Notes under the pieces: model-generated
What the model was told of the DNA's origin: nothing
Seen by the model: the letters and a program-made list of their open reading frames with translations, nothing else
Database searches by the model: none
Origin: Nocardia brevicatena NBRC 12119
GTDB taxonomy: Bacteria > Actinomycetota > Actinomycetes > Mycobacteriales > Mycobacteriaceae
Direction of reading: 5' to 3'
NCBI RefSeq assembly: GCF_000308495.1
Contig: NZ_BAFU01000070.1
Span: forward strand, 62,001-126,000
Length of the DNA stretch: 64,000 nt
Part shown: positions 25,787-34,814 of the stretch, piece by piece
Layout: the number at the start of each line of letters is the position of its first letter
Position numbering within the stretch: position 1 is the first letter of the stretch
Translations under genes and position numbers: made by a program

Positions 25787-27580
25787 GTGACCGCCGACGC
25801 CATCGTGCTCGCCGGTGGTCGCGCCAGTCGGATGGGCGGTGTCGACAAACCGGCCATTGTCATCGGCGGACGTTCCATGCTGGATGCCGCGCTGTCCGCC
25901 GCGGCCGGCTGCCAGCGGATCGTGGTGGTCGGACCGCACCGGCCGGAGCTTCCTCCCTCGATACTGCAGGCCCGCGAGGTCCCGCCCGGTTCGGGTCCGG
26001 TGGCGGCGATCGGCGCCGGACTGGGAGCCCTGGGCCCGGACACGGCGGCGCGGATCGTGGTGTTGGCCGCGGACCTGCCGTTTCTGAGCGAGTCGGCGAT
26101 CGCCGAGCTGATGCGGCGGGGCATCGAATCGGGGGCGGACGCCGTTTTCGCCGCCGACGAGTCCGGACGGCCGCAGTACCTCATCGGGGTGTGGCGACGA
26201 ACCGTCCTGGTGGAGCGGTTGCAGCTGTTGGAGGAGCTGATCAACCAGCCGATGAAGGCGCTGGTGCCCGACCATACGGTGATCGTGCCGCTGCCCGGGG
26301 TCGCCGATTGTGATACCGAGGATCAGGTGCATGCGGCGCGGACGGCTGCCGTCGGCAGCGGCAGCCCGGCCCGCGGTGGCGCCGCGTCGGCCCCGCGGGC
26401 CGGTGGGGAAGCGCTGTCACTGGATCGAGCGCGTGCCGTCCTCCGCGACGAGCTGTCCCGGCTCACCGAGTACCGCACCGATCTGTCCGAGGTGCGGGGC
26501 GCCGCGTTGGCCGCTCCGCTGACGGCGGCGGAGGCACTGCCGCGTTTCGACGTGACGGCCATGGACGGTTACGCGGTTGCCGGCGACGGGCCGTGGCAGC
26601 TGCGGGCCGATATCGGTTTCGCCGGTGGACAGCGGCCGGTGGGTCTGCTGCCCGGTGAGGCGGTGCGTATCGCGACCGGTGCGCATGTCCCCGACGGCAC
26701 CACCCGGGTGGTGCGCGACGAGTCCGCCGAGGTCACCGAGGGACGGCTGTTCCCGGTGCCGGACAGCCCGCGGCGTTCGGACATTCGACGCCGCGGCGAG
26801 GACCTCGAACCCGGTGCGCCGGTCGCCGCGGCGGGCATGCCCGTTACGGCGGCGCTGGTCTCCGCGGCCGCCGCGGTGGAGGTGTCCGAGGCGCTGGTAC
26901 GCGGACCGGTGCGGGCCCGCATCGTCATGACCGGCGACGAAATCCGCAGCGTCGGCCCGCTGCAGGTCGGCCAGACCCGGGACTCCATCGGTCCGATCCT
27001 TCCCGATCTGCTGGCCGTCCACGGGGTGCGGACGTTGGACCGGGCACATCTGCGCGATACGCCGCACGGTTTCGACGAGGTATTGGCCGGCGCCGGGGAT
27101 TGCGATCTGCTGGTCGTCGTCGGCGCCACCGGCTCCGGTGCCGCCGATCAGCTGCGCGCCGCGCTGGAGCGCGCCGAGGCCCGGATACTCGTCCACCGGT
27201 TGCGGCTGCGGCCGGGCGGATCCACCGTTGTGGCCGAATTACCTTCCGCTACAACGGTTATCGGCCTGCCCGGAAATCCGTACGCGGCCGTCGCCACGCT
27301 CTTGGCGCTGGCATCGTCCATTGTCGAGGGACGCACCGGGGCCATGGTGTCGCGCCGGCCGCACGGTCCCCTGCACAATGCGGGTGAGATCGCCGGTCCG
27401 GTGCCCCGGATCGTTCCGGCGCGCTATGCGGGAGACGGGCATCCCTCGAGCGGCTGGATCGGCGATGCGGACGTCCGCACCGCCCACCTCGGCGGTCTGG
27501 TCGATCGCGACGGGCTGGTCGTCGTCCCGAGCGACGCCGCAGACGGCGCGCTCGTGGAGTTCATTCCGCTCCCGCGCTGA
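25787..27580 (+). CDS. MobA-MoeA fusion for molybdenum cofactor
   Basis: A 597-residue fusion. Residues 1-185 are MobA-like: LAGGRASRMGGVDKP is the GTP site, DLPFL the metal-binding motif and GRPQYLIGVW a MobA motif. An Ala/Gly linker (about 186-210) joins a MoeA part with FDVTAMDGYAV, RRRGEDL and GLPGNPYAA. MoeA inserts Mo into molybdopterin and MobA adds GMP to make Mo-bis-MGD, the cofactor of nitrate reductases. The order is opposite to the pathway order. It begins with GTG, 34 nt after the ATL gene. Its proximity to nir genes suggests nitrate metabolism, an inference. Confidence 0.9.
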   Translation: MTADAIVLAGGRASRMGGVDKPAIVIGGRSMLDAALSAAAGCQRIVVVGPHRPELPPSILQAREVPPGSGPVAAIGAGLGALGPDTAARIVVLAADLPFLSESAIAELMRRGIESGADAVFAADESGRPQYLIGVWRRTVLVERLQLLEELINQPMKALVPDHTVIVPLPGVADCDTEDQVHAARTAAVGSGSPARGGAASAPRAGGEALSLDRARAVLRDELSRLTEYRTDLSEVRGAALAAPLTAAEALPRFDVTAMDGYAVAGDGPWQLRADIGFAGGQRPVGLLPGEAVRIATGAHVPDGTTRVVRDESAEVTEGRLFPVPDSPRRSDIRRRGEDLEPGAPVAAAGMPVTAALVSAAAAVEVSEALVRGPVRARIVMTGDEIRSVGPLQVGQTRDSIGPILPDLLAVHGVRTLDRAHLRDTPHGFDEVLAGAGDCDLLVVVGATGSGAADQLRAALERAEARILVHRLRLRPGGSTVVAELPSATTVIGLPGNPYAAVATLLALASSIVEGRTGAMVSRRPHGPLHNAGEIAGPVPRIVPARYAGDGHPSSGWIGDADVRTAHLGGLVDRDGLVVVPSDAADGALVEFIPLPR

Positions 27581-28054
27581 GCATGTTCATCGCTCGGGGC
27601 AGGGACCTGCTCTCGTGCGTACCGCTCCCGTTGCCGGTCGCGCTCACCGCATTCGGGTCAGATAACCAGGATTTTGGAGGAACCCGGCGACACGGCGCCC
27701 TATTCGGCCTTCGGTAGGTGGTGGCCAGTGTTCGCCCAACCGCCTCGGTGACGAGGGTGCTCGCTACGGTTGTCGCCGATGTCATAGAACGGGTGCGGAG
27801 CAACAGGGTTCGCGTAGCGGTGTTGTCCAACTCCTGACGAACCGTAACCACCGTGCCTCGGATCGGGCGGCCGGTTCCGGTGTGGCTGCCCAACCGGTCA
27901 TCGGTCGTGACGTACGGCGCGGTCGGAAGGGTATCGAGGTCTGTTTTCACCCCCGACGTCGATACCCTTCTCCCGTCGAAAACCCGAGCGCCCACATCGC
28001 GCGGCCGGACCGGCAATCGCTCACCCACACCTTTGGGTGGTGCGACTGCATCGA
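27581..28054. other. 474-nt intergenic stretch between mobA-moeA and merR
   Basis: I see no convincing gene. A 38-codon frame (27721-27837) lacks a well-placed ribosome site. A 12-bp inverted repeat lies at 27926-27970. Sequence is somewhat less GC-rich than the neighbours. Confidence 0.5.
27926..27970. terminator. 12-bp inverted repeat downstream of merR
   Basis: GAAGGGTATCGA (27926-27937) and TCGATACCCTTC (27959-27970) are perfectly complementary around a 21-nt loop. It begins 85 nt past the merR stop, between convergent genes, so a terminator is the simplest reading. There is no strong T-run on either side. Confidence 0.4.
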
Positions 28055-28663
28055 TCAGTTGTCAGGTCGTGGGATCTCGATGCCGGGCGGAAGCTTCTGT
28101 GCGCGTGCGGCTTCCAGTCGCTCGCGGTCGGCCGGGCTCATCGCCGCGAAGGCATCCGCGCGCCGTTTCGCCAAGACCGCACGTTCTTCCGCGCCCAACT
28201 GTCGTGCGTATTCTTCGCGATGCCGCGTCAGCCGGGCGAATTCCTCGAGGGTCAATGGTCGGTTCATGGTGATCGTCTCCTCTATCAATCGCAGGAACTG
28301 CGATGTCGATGGCTCGACCGCGTGATCGAGCTCATCGAGCACACCGAGCAGGCGGTCGCGCAGTCCGGTCGCCCTGGCGATGCGTTCGCCGAGCACCGTC
28401 AGCTGCTGCCGTATCAGGTCCCGCGGGTCCTGGTCAGGTTCGGCGCGCAGCAGAGCGGCGATATCCTCCAGCGGAAACCCGAAGCCCCGCAACGTCACGA
28501 TGCGATGCAACCGCTCGACATCGGCGCGGGTGTAGCAGCGATGCCCGCCCGAGGTCCGCGACGACGGCATCAGCAGCCCGAGCCGGTCGTAGTGGTGCAG
28601 CGCCCGCACCGTCACGCCGGTTTCTCGGGCCAATTCCCCGACCCGCCACACCCGTTCGACCAA
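28055..28663 (-). CDS. MerR family transcriptional regulator
   Basis: The 202-residue protein begins VERVWRVGELARETGVTVRALHHYDRLGLLMPS, the MerR winged helix. The sensor half continues as a coiled-coil (LTVLGERIARATGLRDRLLGVLDELD) and a basic/acidic C-terminus. I see no cysteine in the usual metal site, so an organic ligand or a TipA-like role is more likely than metal sensing. The TTG at 28663 is chosen because GAGGAGGG precedes it and because upstream ATG/GTG codons fall in or before the promoter. Confidence 0.85.
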   Translation of the reverse strand: MVERVWRVGELARETGVTVRALHHYDRLGLLMPSSRTSGGHRCYTRADVERLHRIVTLRGFGFPLEDIAALLRAEPDQDPRDLIRQQLTVLGERIARATGLRDRLLGVLDELDHAVEPSTSQFLRLIEETITMNRPLTLEEFARLTRHREEYARQLGAEERAVLAKRRADAFAAMSPADRERLEAARAQKLPPGIEIPRPDN

Positions 28664-28691
28664 CGCGCCCTCCTCTCGATGTGCACCGCTC

Positions 28692-28722
28692 ACATTAGAA
28701 TCTGACGTATCGTCAGGTTCAA
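28692..28722 (-). promoter_or_regulatory. MerR-type promoter with 19-bp spacer and operator
   Basis: On the minus strand TTGAAC and TAATGT are separated by exactly 19 bp. The spacer contains the perfect palindrome CTGACG-N3-CGTCAG (28702-28716). An overlong spacer with the operator between -35 and -10 is the defining design of MerR-activated promoters. As it drives merR itself, autoactivation is expected. Confidence 0.75.
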
Positions 28723-28965
28723 GTGTGAATTCGTTCACACCCCCACGCGGCGACCGAGCGCTCCGCCGACCAATAGGATTACCCGTCCAGTGTTGCGCGT
28801 TCGAGTTTCTCGTCAGGGCCGGCGTTACGGGGTGACGGGCACATCCCAGGCGCGGGCAATGGCTCTTCCAATTCCTGGGAAGCGATCACGCCGCCAGAGC
28901 AAGCGAATCGGCTACCATTCTTCGTCATCTGCCCGCCCCGGGCCCATCGAGTTCGAGGTAGTTCG

Positions 28966-29679
28966 ATGTTCAGCGCAGTTCGACGTGTCCGAGTCCACCT
29001 GTGCGCATTCGCCGCCGTGGTGCTGGCGACCGGTGTCACCGCGACCCTCGGCCCGGCCGCGCACGCCACCCAATCCGTCACGGTGTATCCCGGCATGGAG
29101 ATCCGGAACACCGAATACAAGGACGGGGAGGCGATCATCTCCCGCTGCACGGTCGGGCTCACCGGTTCGGTGGGCAACGCTCACTACGCCGTCACCGCCG
29201 GCCACTGCTACCGGTCGGGCATCATCACCGACGCGCAGGGCAACCCGGTGGGCTGGTACGAATCCCAACGTCCCGACGAGGAAATGGAATTCGGGTTCGC
29301 CCTGCTGCGCCTCTACGACAATATCGGCGTCTCCGCCTCCATGGGACAGTTCGGCATCTCCTCGGTGGACACCAAACCCCGGGTCGGACAGGAGGTCTGC
29401 AAGGTGGGCGCCACCACCGGCTGGGGTTGCGGCAAGATCACCGAGGTCGACGACGACTACTTCTACGTCGGCAAGGAGCTGGGCGCCGAAGGCGGGGATT
29501 CCGGTGCCGTGGTATACCGGCAGACCTCCGACGGGCACGCCGCCTTCGTCGGCATTCTCGCCGCCTACGACGGTGCCCAGGACCACAGCGCGGTGGTGGA
29601 GCCGGCCAAACGCCTCTTCGGCCAGATCCGCCGCTACGGCCCGACCCGCGAGAACCCCTTCGTCTGGTACCGGGTCTGA
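28966..29679 (+). CDS. Secreted S1 (trypsin-like) peptidase
   Basis: The 237-residue preprotein has a signal peptide ending at AAHA/TQS (about residue 34), so the mature enzyme is about 200 residues. The His site is VTAGHC and the nucleophile EGGDSGAVVY. The usual catalytic Asp position, before ALLRL, reads EFGFALLRLYD and has Gly where Asp is expected. Four cysteines could make two disulfides. No propeptide of alpha-lytic type is visible. It could be an active variant or a degenerate protease. It has its own 225-nt upstream region and no obvious link to the nir operon. Confidence 0.82.
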   Translation: MFSAVRRVRVHLCAFAAVVLATGVTATLGPAAHATQSVTVYPGMEIRNTEYKDGEAIISRCTVGLTGSVGNAHYAVTAGHCYRSGIITDAQGNPVGWYESQRPDEEMEFGFALLRLYDNIGVSASMGQFGISSVDTKPRVGQEVCKVGATTGWGCGKITEVDDDYFYVGKELGAEGGDSGAVVYRQTSDGHAAFVGILAAYDGAQDHSAVVEPAKRLFGQIRRYGPTRENPFVWYRV

Positions 29680-29761
29680 TCAGGGACACACCCGCTTCGT
29701 GTGGCACCCTCCGCGCGGGCTGAAACCGGCCAGAAGCAGTGCGGATCATCCTGTCGGTACA

Positions 29762-29781
29762 CCCGGGCGCAAGTGCCCGGG
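29762..29781. terminator. GC-rich hairpin between peptidase and chelatase genes
   Basis: CCCGGGC and GCCCGGG pair around a 6-nt loop between the convergent stops at 29679 and 29829. No T-run follows, so termination is plausible but not certain. Confidence 0.45.
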
Positions 29782-29828
29782 CGGTCGGCGCGACGGCCGG
29801 CGGACCGGTGTCGAGACCGTCGGTGATC

Positions 29829-30572
29829 TCAGCGCACCTCGACGCGGCCGAGCTCGCGCACGGCGGCCCGGTAGCGATCGGCGATCAGACGGACGATGGC
29901 CGGGTGTACGCCGATCGGATCGGCGACCGCGGTGGCGCCCGCGGTGTGCAGGCGTTCCTGGAACAACCCGTACGCCAACAGATAGGAGGCGATGAATACT
30001 CGTTCACGGCCCGAATCGCGGAGCGCGCGCACCACGTCCGGAACGCGCGGCGCGCCGGTCGTGATATAGGCGGTGTGCACCGGGGCGGCCAGATACGCGG
30101 TCAGCATGGCGGCGGCGCGACGGACATCGGCGCGGGCACGTGGATCCGAGGAACCGGCCGCGGCGAAGATCACCGCGTCGCCGGGCCGCCAACCGGCCGC
30201 GTGCAGCCGCATCGCCATGATGCGGGCCAGCGCCGGATGAGGGCCCATGGCGGGCGTCACCGTGGCCGACGGATGGCCACTGTCGGCTACCTCGCGCGGT
30301 ACGTCCCGGTAGACGTGATAGCCCGAGGCCAAAAACGCCGGCACGACGACGGCGGGCACCGCCGCGGTCTCGGCGAGGCCGCGCAGCACCTCCCCCGGTG
30401 ATGGGCCGAGCACATCGACGAACGCGGTACGCACCCCGCCGTGGTGTCCGTTCCCGTCCGCGGCGAGGTCCCGCGCGACCGCCTCGGCCAGCGCGGCGAT
30501 CATCCGCACGCCCTTCCCGCGCCGGGTACCGTGCGCCACCAGGACCAGGCCGGGCTCGGTACGGGTGTTCAC
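29829..30572 (-). CDS. Sirohydrochlorin chelatase (CbiX/SirB type)
   Basis: A 247-residue protein with two CbiX-like halves: LVLVAHGTRRGKG at the N-terminus (metal-site His) and VVPAFLASGYHVYRDVP in the middle (second His). It resembles Rv0259c. The family puts iron or cobalt into sirohydrochlorin. Next to nirBD, iron insertion to make siroheme for nitrite reductase is the likely job. The GTG start overlaps the preceding stop as GTGA, so it is translationally coupled to the HemD-like gene and is the last gene of the operon. Confidence 0.87.
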   Translation of the reverse strand: MNTRTEPGLVLVAHGTRRGKGVRMIAALAEAVARDLAADGNGHHGGVRTAFVDVLGPSPGEVLRGLAETAAVPAVVVPAFLASGYHVYRDVPREVADSGHPSATVTPAMGPHPALARIMAMRLHAAGWRPGDAVIFAAAGSSDPRARADVRRAAAMLTAYLAAPVHTAYITTGAPRVPDVVRALRDSGRERVFIASYLLAYGLFQERLHTAGATAVADPIGVHPAIVRLIADRYRAAVRELGRVEVR

Positions 30573-31792
30573 CGGTTCACCACCGCCCGGAGGGCACCCG
30601 CGGCCGGGGAGGCGACCACGGTGCCGGACAACCGGGATTCGGCGTTGTTGTCGGCGCATTCGGCCGGGTCGATGGCCAGCCGGTAGCCGCGTTTGACCAC
30701 CGTCTGGATCGCCTTGGGGGTGCCGAGACCGGTCCGCAGCCGGGCGATCGCGGTCTCCACCGCATGGGTGTCGTCACCGCCGCCGGGCAGGGTCGCCAGG
30801 AGATCCTCCCGCGACACCACCCGACCCGGATACCGCGAAAGGGCACGCATGAGCGCCATCGGGGCCGGCGCCAACTGCCGGACACAACCGTCCACCACCA
30901 CACACCCCCCGCGCACGCTGATGATGTGTCCGGCGGCATGAATCCGGTTCGCCCGGCGCGGCAGTTCCTCGGCGACATGTCGGGCCAGGGCGCCCAGCCG
31001 GGCTCGTCCCGGCATGGTGGTGCGGACGCCGAGTTCCTCCAGCGGCGCGGCGGTAATCTGTCCCACGCAGGCGGGCAGCACCCGGGTGCGCAGCGCGTGC
31101 AGCAGGCCTTCGAGCAGCCCGGTTTCCTTGGCGCGCATCAGCATCGACGCCACGGCGGGGGCACTGGTGAATGTCACGCAATCGATACCGCCGGCGACGA
31201 TCGCCTCGATGAGCTGGTCCATCGGTCCGCGGTCCGGCGGCGGTGTCCACCGGTACACCGGCACCGGGACCACATCGGCGCCGGCCGAACGCAGTACCTC
31301 GCAGAAATCGGGCAGCGGTTCCCATTCGGTGGTGGCACCATGCAGTTGGACCGCGATACGCACCCCTTCCACACCCATGTCGAGCAGATGGTCGAGGACC
31401 TCCGCCGACGACTCCGAGGCCGGTGACCATTCCTCCCGCAGTTCCGCGGCCCGGATCGCGCCCTTGGCCTTGGGGCCGCGGGCCAGCAGTCGGGTGCTCG
31501 ACAGGGCAGAGCGCAGCCGGTCGGCGAGTCCCCAGCCCTCGGCCGCCTCCATCCAGCCGCGGAACCCGATACCGGTGGTGGCCACGACGAGCCGCGGTGG
31601 GTCGGCGATCAGTGTCCGCGTCACCCGCTCCAGTTCGGTGTCGTCGGCCAGCGGGATGATCCGGATGGCGGGTGCCGACATAACCGCCGCACCCCGCCGG
31701 GTGAGCAGCGTCGTAAATTCCTCGGCCCGCCGTGCGGCAGTGACACCGATGGTGAAACCGGCCAGTTGGGCGTCCGAATTCGACGTCGTCAT
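30569..31792 (-). CDS. HemD-like domain fused to OmpR-type winged helix
   Basis: The 407-residue protein has a uroporphyrinogen-III synthase-like region (about 10-285, with FTIGVTAARRAEEF, VVATTGIGFRGW and VTFTSAPAVASML). It ends in a transcriptional regulator C-terminal winged helix (about 300-390: LMRALSRYPGRVVSREDLLATLPG...HAVETAIARLRTGLG...VKRGYRL). It matches Rv0260c. The enzyme may supply siroheme precursor, or the domain may sense a tetrapyrrole for the DNA-binding part. Both fit the nir operon. Two nucleotides separate it from nirD. Confidence 0.88.
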   Translation of the reverse strand: MTTSNSDAQLAGFTIGVTAARRAEEFTTLLTRRGAAVMSAPAIRIIPLADDTELERVTRTLIADPPRLVVATTGIGFRGWMEAAEGWGLADRLRSALSSTRLLARGPKAKGAIRAAELREEWSPASESSAEVLDHLLDMGVEGVRIAVQLHGATTEWEPLPDFCEVLRSAGADVVPVPVYRWTPPPDRGPMDQLIEAIVAGGIDCVTFTSAPAVASMLMRAKETGLLEGLLHALRTRVLPACVGQITAAPLEELGVRTTMPGRARLGALARHVAEELPRRANRIHAAGHIISVRGGCVVVDGCVRQLAPAPMALMRALSRYPGRVVSREDLLATLPGGGDDTHAVETAIARLRTGLGTPKAIQTVVKRGYRLAIDPAECADNNAESRLSGTVVASPAAGALRAVVNR

Positions 31793-31794
31793 AT

Positions 31795-32184
31795 CTATCG
31801 CTCGTTTCCGGTGTCGACGGGTTTGTTCGACACCGAGACCACCCCGTCGTCCACGCGCACCGCGTACACCGGCAGCGCGGCCGATCCGTCGTCCAGACAA
31901 CGGCCGTCGGGCAGCGAGAACACCTGCTTCAGCAGCGGTGACACCACCACCGGCACACCGCCGCGGTCGCCGACGATACCGCGCGACATCACGGCCGCCC
32001 GACCGAACGGGTCGATATTGCCCACAGCGTAGAGCGAACCGTCGGACAGTAGGAACAGTGCGGCCTGGCGCCCGCCCCGCAGCAGCACGGCCACGCCCCG
32101 GCCCGGGATCAGGTAGGCCAGCCGGCACGCCTGGGTCCATTCGGTAGTGTCGACGGCGACGCCTCGGCTATCGATCACGGTCAT
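31795..32184 (-). CDS. nirD: NirD, nitrite reductase small subunit
   Basis: A 129-residue Rieske-fold protein lacking the Cys-His cluster ligands, as is normal for assimilatory NirD. Conserved stretches are AVGNIDPFGRAAVMSRGI and PLLKQVFSLPDGRCLDD. It partners with NirB in the cytosol. The ATG at 32184 gives the family start (MTVIDSRG); an earlier frame start is less likely. It sits 64 nt after nirB and 2 nt before the HemD-like gene. Confidence 0.92.
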   Translation of the reverse strand: MTVIDSRGVAVDTTEWTQACRLAYLIPGRGVAVLLRGGRQAALFLLSDGSLYAVGNIDPFGRAAVMSRGIVGDRGGVPVVVSPLLKQVFSLPDGRCLDDGSAALPVYAVRVDDGVVSVSNKPVDTGNER

Positions 32185-32248
32185 CGGTGTTCTCCTCCAC
32201 ACGCCTCGTTCATTGGTACCGGCGTCCTGTTTCCTGGCGGTTAAGTGG

Positions 32249-34789
32249 TCATTTCCCGGGCGTAGCGGAAGGAGTGACTTCCGGCATACCCAGCAGCACC
32301 GGGACCTTGCGCTCTCCGCTCTCGTCGAAGGCGATGGTCGGATCGGTCTCGGCCGGTGCGTTGACGAAGGAGACGAACCGCGACAGCTTCTCCTCGTCGT
32401 CCAGCACCGCGGCCCATTCGTCCCGGTAGCCGGCGACGTGCTCGGCCATGGCCTCTTCCAGTTCGGCGGCGATACCGAGGCTGTCCTCGCAGACCACTTC
32501 GCGGATGTAGTCGATACCGAGGTCCTCCTGCCACGGCGCGGTGCGCTGCAGCCGGTCCGCGGTGCGGATGTAGAACATCAGGTAGCGGTCGATATAGGAG
32601 ACCAGGGTCCGGTCGTCGAGGTCACCCGCCAGCAGTACCGCGTGCTTGGGAGTGAGACCTCCGTTACCGCCGACGTAGAGATTCCAGCCGCTCTCGGTGG
32701 CGATGACGCCCACATCCTTGCCGCGGGCCTCGGCGCATTCGCGGGCGCAGCCGGATACGGCCAGCTTCAGCTTGTGCGGTGAGCGCAGGCCCCGATAGCG
32801 CTTCTCCAGCAGCACGGCCATACCGACCGAATCCTGCTGACCGTAGCGACACCAGGTGGAACCGACGCAGCTTTTCACGGTGCGCAGCGCTTTGCCGTAG
32901 GCGTGCCCGGATTCCATACCGGCGTCGACCAATCGTTTCCAGATCGCCGGCAGCTGCTCGACCCGGGCACCGAACAGGTCGATGCGCTGACCGCCGGTGA
33001 TCTTGGTGTAGAGGCCGAATTCCTTGGCGACCTCGCCGATCACGATCAGCTGCTCCGGGGTGACCTCGCCGCCGGGCATCCGCGGCACCACCGAATAGGT
33101 GCCGTTCTTCTGCAGGTTGGCCAGGAAATGGTCGTTGGTGTCCTGCAGCGCGGCCTGTTCGCCGTCGAGGATGTGGTCGCTCGAGGTGGAGGCCAGGATC
33201 GACGCCACGACCGGTTTGCAGATATCGCAGCCGGTTCCCCTGCCGTACTTGGTGATCAGCTCGGAGAAGGTGCGGATATGGGTGGCCTGCACGATCTGGA
33301 ACAGTTCGGCGCGGGTCTGCGCGAAGTGCTCGCACAGCGCCTTGGACACCTCGACGCCGGACTGTTCGAGGATCTTCTCGAGCATCGGCACACAGCCGCC
33401 GCAGGAGGTGCCGGCGCCGGTGCAGCTCTTGATGGCCGGCACATCGCAGGCGCCGTCTTCGATGGCGCCGCGGATGGTGCCCTTGCCGACATCGTTGCAG
33501 GAGCAGATCTGGGCGTCGTCGGGCAGTGCGTCGGCACCGAGTTCGGCCCCGGCCGGGGAGATCAGCGAGGCCGGGTCGGCGGGCAGTGGGCGGCCGACCA
33601 GCGGGCGCAGCGCCGAATAGGCGCTCGCGTCGCCGACCAGGATGCCGCCGAGCAGGGTCTTCGCGTCGTCGGAGACGACCAGCTTGGCGTAGGTGCCTTT
33701 GGCGGCGTCGTGCAGGACGACCGACAGGGCACCCGCGGTGGTGCCGTGCGCGTCGCCGAAGGAGGCCACGTCCACGCCGAGCAGCTTCAGTTTGGTGGAC
33801 ATATCCGCACCGAGGAACTCGCCGCAGCCGCCGAGCAGCCGGTCGGCCACGATCTCGGCGGTGGTGTAGCCGGGGGCGACCAGGCCGTAGCAGGTGCCTT
33901 CCACGGCCGCGCATTCGCCGACGGCGTAGATATTCGGGTCCGAGGTGGTCATTCCCAGGTCGGTGACGACACCGCCGCGTGGGCCGATTTCCAGGCCCGC
34001 GTCACGTGCGATCCGGTCACGCGGGCGGATACCGGCGGAGAACACCACCAGCGCGGCGTCGATCACGGTGTCGTCGGAGAGGGTGACCTTCAGTCGGTCG
34101 GCGGGGCCGTGCTCGCCGGCCCGCTCGATCGAGGAGGTACCCACCCCGGTGTGCACCCGCAATCCCAGATCGGTGACGAGGCGTTCGAGGATCGCACCCC
34201 CGCCCTCGTCCACCTGGGCGGGCATCAGCCGGTCGTTGTACTCCACGACATGCGGGGTCAGGCCCAGCAGCCGCAGCGCGTTGGCCGCTTCCAGCCCGAG
34301 CAGGCCGCCCCCGACGACCACACCGTGCGCGCCGGGCCCGGCGACCTGCGCCGCGGCCCGGATACCGTCCAGATCGTCGACGGTGCGGTAGACGAAACAT
34401 TCGGGGCTGTCATGGCCCGGCACGGGCGGCACGAAGGGATACGAGCCGGTGGCCAGCACCAGGGTGTCGTAACCGAGGATGTCACCGGCGGAAGTGGTGA
34501 CCTTACGGGCGTCCCGGTCGATCACGGCGGCGCTCTCCCCCAGCCGCAGCTCCACCAGATCGTCTCCGGTGTACTCGTTGCCGGGCAACGCCAGCGCCGT
34601 GGCGTCCCAGGCGCCGACATAGGACGACAGGCCGACGCGGTCGTAGGCGGGCAGCTTCTCCTCACTCAGGATGACAATCTGCCACCGGCCGGCCTCGTCC
34701 CGGGACCGCAGGGCCTCCACGAACCGGTGCCCGACCATACCGTGACCGGCGACCACCACTGTTCTGCGCTGTGCGGGTGTCGTGTTCAT
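32249..34789 (-). CDS. nirB: NirB, NAD(P)H-nitrite reductase large subunit
   Basis: The 846-residue enzyme reduces nitrite to ammonium with six electrons from NAD(P)H. It starts with an FAD/NAD oxidoreductase (VVVAGHGMVGHRFVEAL; LATGSYPF; YAVGECA). A BFD-like [2Fe-2S] region (ICSCNDVGKG...GTSCGGC) follows near 420-470. The C-terminal siroheme/[4Fe-4S] half has SCVGSTWCRYG and the cluster signature LAVSGCARECAEA. The ATG at 34789 opens the FAD domain, 25 nt after the narK stop. Confidence 0.95.
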   Translation of the reverse strand: MNTTPAQRRTVVVAGHGMVGHRFVEALRSRDEAGRWQIVILSEEKLPAYDRVGLSSYVGAWDATALALPGNEYTGDDLVELRLGESAAVIDRDARKVTTSAGDILGYDTLVLATGSYPFVPPVPGHDSPECFVYRTVDDLDGIRAAAQVAGPGAHGVVVGGGLLGLEAANALRLLGLTPHVVEYNDRLMPAQVDEGGGAILERLVTDLGLRVHTGVGTSSIERAGEHGPADRLKVTLSDDTVIDAALVVFSAGIRPRDRIARDAGLEIGPRGGVVTDLGMTTSDPNIYAVGECAAVEGTCYGLVAPGYTTAEIVADRLLGGCGEFLGADMSTKLKLLGVDVASFGDAHGTTAGALSVVLHDAAKGTYAKLVVSDDAKTLLGGILVGDASAYSALRPLVGRPLPADPASLISPAGAELGADALPDDAQICSCNDVGKGTIRGAIEDGACDVPAIKSCTGAGTSCGGCVPMLEKILEQSGVEVSKALCEHFAQTRAELFQIVQATHIRTFSELITKYGRGTGCDICKPVVASILASTSSDHILDGEQAALQDTNDHFLANLQKNGTYSVVPRMPGGEVTPEQLIVIGEVAKEFGLYTKITGGQRIDLFGARVEQLPAIWKRLVDAGMESGHAYGKALRTVKSCVGSTWCRYGQQDSVGMAVLLEKRYRGLRSPHKLKLAVSGCARECAEARGKDVGVIATESGWNLYVGGNGGLTPKHAVLLAGDLDDRTLVSYIDRYLMFYIRTADRLQRTAPWQEDLGIDYIREVVCEDSLGIAAELEEAMAEHVAGYRDEWAAVLDDEEKLSRFVSFVNAPAETDPTIAFDESGERKVPVLLGMPEVTPSATPGK

Positions 34790-34814
34790 GACAGTCCTTC
34801 CGTGGGAATTCGGG

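Noticed and set aside
27561-28028. 155-codon minus-strand frame in the gap after mobA-moeA
   Set aside because: No ribosome site, overlaps the end of mobA-moeA, and runs through the inverted repeat; composition is unlike the genes around it.
31795-32184. NirD inactivated by loss of Rieske cysteines
   Set aside because: Assimilatory NirD proteins normally lack the cluster ligands.
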